Assembly: GCA_029339195.1 (NCBI GenBank)
Contig: JAPTJF010000049.1
Span: forward strand, 62,001-126,000
Direction of reading: 5' to 3'
Length of the DNA: 64,000 nt
Origin: Micractinium sp. NFX-FRZ
Taxonomy: Eukaryota > Chlorophyta > Trebouxiophyceae > Chlorellales > Chlorellaceae
Positions 62,380 through 64,000 of the stretch are shown here, piece after piece. Position numbers and translations under genes: made by a program. Each line of letters starts with the position of its first letter. The first letter of the stretch is position 1. The notes beneath the pieces were generated by a model. The model saw nothing but the letters and a program-made list of their open reading frames with translations, had not been told where the DNA came from and searched no databases.

Positions 62380-64000
62380 TCACAGCGCCACCGGCTGCTC
62401 ACCCTGCTCGCGCTGCCCCCGGCGGCCGCGGCCCTTGCCACCCGCCCAGCCCACCACCGCCGCCGCCGCACGCTCAAAGGCCAGCCCCAGCCGCAGGCCA
62501 CGGGGGCAGTAAGCCACCGCCATGGCAGTCAGTATGCGCAGGATGGTGCCCAGTGCCGCCAGCACCAGCACAGCGTTTGCCACGGAGTTGTCGCAGTACA
62601 GGCGGATGTCCAGCAGGCGGCTTGTGTCCAGGCCAGCCAGCACTTCGGCATCCAAGCGGTCCACGCCGTCCAGCCCGCAGTAGCCTGGCGGGGTGGGTCA
62701 GGGGTATGAGGGGCGGTGGTTGTGAAAGGGCAGGGGGGAGGAGGCACAGAGGTTGCGCCGCACAGTGGACTCCGCCCGCCCGCCCGCCCACCCTCTGCTC
62801 CCCCTAGGGCCTCACCCGCTGCGTTCATGGCCGTCTTCGAGGCCGGCCAGCGCCACTCGGGGAAGGAGGCAAAGCTCTGGATGGTCACAATTTCAATCGC
62901 CCACCTGGCAGGCGCGGGGCAGGCAGGACAGGGTAAGAGGGGGAGGGGGAGGGGGATCAGCACCCGGGCACCCGGCAGCTGGTGCCCCTTTCTGCAGGCA
63001 CTGTTCAAGGTGGTGCAAGAACAGGCCCGTTCCTACCCGTTCAACTCGACTTTTCAACCTCATATTTTCACACCAACGTAACACACCTGTTGTAGGAGAT
63101 GGAGGTGAGGCCGCGCAGCGCTGGCGCCATGTCACGGTAATTGGGGCTCACGCCATTCAGCATGCCGCCCGCAATCTGCAGGCGCAGGCCAGTTGGGAGG
63201 CCAGCTGGCATATGGACGCCGGCAGCGCGCTGGCACACAGCACCCCTGCCCCCCAGCTGAGCCTCGACACCCAAGCCGGCACCTATCCAACTGCTGCGCA
63301 TGGCCCGCCTACGGCGCTTCTTGTGCTTGCTTTGCCCGCCTCAAGCCTCATGGGCCGCCGCACCACATACCAGCAGCTGCCCCACCCCGCCACACCCTCC
63401 CGAAGCCGCCTGCCCCCACCCCTGCCCTCACCATGAGCAGCGATACGGTGGCCATGAGTGAGCTGGAGGGCGGTACCACCAGGGACATGAGTGCGCCCAG
63501 GGAGGTGCAGTACCACGCCACCAGCACCCCCACGCCGTACAGCTGCTGCCAGGGCAGCGCCGGCAGCGTCATGGAGGCATAGATGGAGAGAAACACGGCG
63601 GGCTGCACTGCCACGTCTGCAGGTGGGCGGGGGGGTGGGTGGGGCACGGGGGCTCGGTGGGTGCGGTGCAGGGGCGGGCAGGGTGCGGTGGTTGGTGAGG
63701 TGGCAGGAGCGGGGCAGGCCTTGTGACATTTTGCAGCGCAGATGAGCAAGGCTCAAGCAGGAGGAAGGGGCAAGGCACGGCAGCAGCATGGCCAGGCACG
63801 GCAGCAGCTGGCAAGGCACAGCACAGCACAGCACAGCACGCCACCCTGCTGCCGGCTTCCAGCACACCACCAGCACCCACCGATGGCCTGGACGCAGGTG
63901 GCGGCCAGGAAGTACGACAGGCTCTTCACGCCTCGCTCCTGCTCTCGCCACCACACGACCCTTGCGCCAAAGCCAAAAAGGGAGAGGGAGGTGGCGCCGG
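62380..64000 (-). CDS. ABCG-family (White/WBC) ABC transporter, C-terminal membrane domain (5' end outside window)
   Basis: Five minus-strand exons are visible and in frame, about 261 residues: 64000-63881 (open at the edge), 63616-63432, 63175-63087, 62904-62816, 62684-62380. RVVWWREQERGVKSLSYFLA is the conserved (V)FWRE---G-S--AYFL entry to the ABC2-type membrane domain. Then come hydrophobic helices (PAVFLSIYASMTLPALPW, GVLVAWYCTSLGALMSLVV, SSSLMATVSLLMIAGGMLNG). SISYNRWAIEIVTIQSFAS matches the (Y/S)--RWA-EA family block, followed by a Cys-containing lumenal loop (GYCGLDG ... LYCDNSV) and a final helix (VLVLAALGTILRILTAMAVA). It resembles the AtABCG24/27/28 group. The nucleotide-binding domain would lie beyond 64000. 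The Gly/Arg-rich end is unusual. Substrate unknown; relatives export lipids, waxes or sterols. Confidence 0.82.

Overview
The window looks like nuclear DNA of a green alga, most likely a Chlorella-type trebouxiophyte. It is very GC-rich. Genes are packed on both strands and split by many short introns (about 100-350 bases). The introns are mostly GT-AG, with a few GC-AG. Proteins are rich in Ala, Gln, Ser, Gly and Pro low-complexity runs. Gene families shared with plants (TSET, plant-type MED12, NDC1, RECQL3-like helicase, ABCG) support the assignment. The species is inference. I found no rRNA or tRNA gene, CRISPR array or bacterial-type operon.

Layout: (1) 1-4886 +, 3' part of the TSET/TPLATE coat subunit TWD40-1; (2) 5337-7797 +, TraB/PrgY-type protein; (3) 8369-11566 +, MATE/DinF-type transporter; (4) 11706-16527 -, RECQL3/RECQL5-like DNA helicase; (5) 16810-19664 +, coiled-coil protein; (6) 20084-21426 +, unknown, probably organelle-targeted; (7) 21629-24500 -, ORC6; (8) 24690-27007 +, PP4 regulatory subunit 2; (9) 27328-34547 +, Mediator subunit MED12; (10) 35924-38123 +, polytopic membrane protein; (11) 38692-46757 -, very large Ala/Pro/Ser-rich coiled-coil protein with two SRIP motifs; (12) 47210-48423 +, TMEM70-like mitochondrial protein; (13) 49003-52568 -, oxysterol-binding-protein relative; (14) 52795-56545 +, NDC1-type alternative NAD(P)H dehydrogenase; (15) 57033-58273 -, INSIG-family protein; (16) 59029-61410 -, nuclear-looking coiled-coil protein; (17) 62380-64000 -, C-terminal part of an ABCG transporter running off the window.

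I built the exon models by hand. Except where flagged, they join in frame through every splice junction. Exon order also follows the plant or animal families by memory-based comparison. Start codons of genes 2, 6, 10 and 11 are the least certain points. Four gene pairs share short divergent promoters (4/5, 7/8, 11/12, 13/14), and five pairs converge.

The genes do not form one pathway. Some loose themes appear: DNA replication and repair (RecQ, ORC6, PP4R2), transcription (MED12), membrane traffic and lipid handling (TSET, ORP, INSIG, ABCG), and organelle bioenergetics (NDC1, TMEM70). The most notable items are a plant-lineage INSIG homologue with a transit-peptide-like N-terminus, homology-supported GC-AG introns, a 16-base microexon in the RecQ core, a hAT-like terminal-inverted-repeat element with a near-perfect hairpin, internal duplications in the large coiled-coil gene, and a duplicated splice acceptor in the ORP gene.
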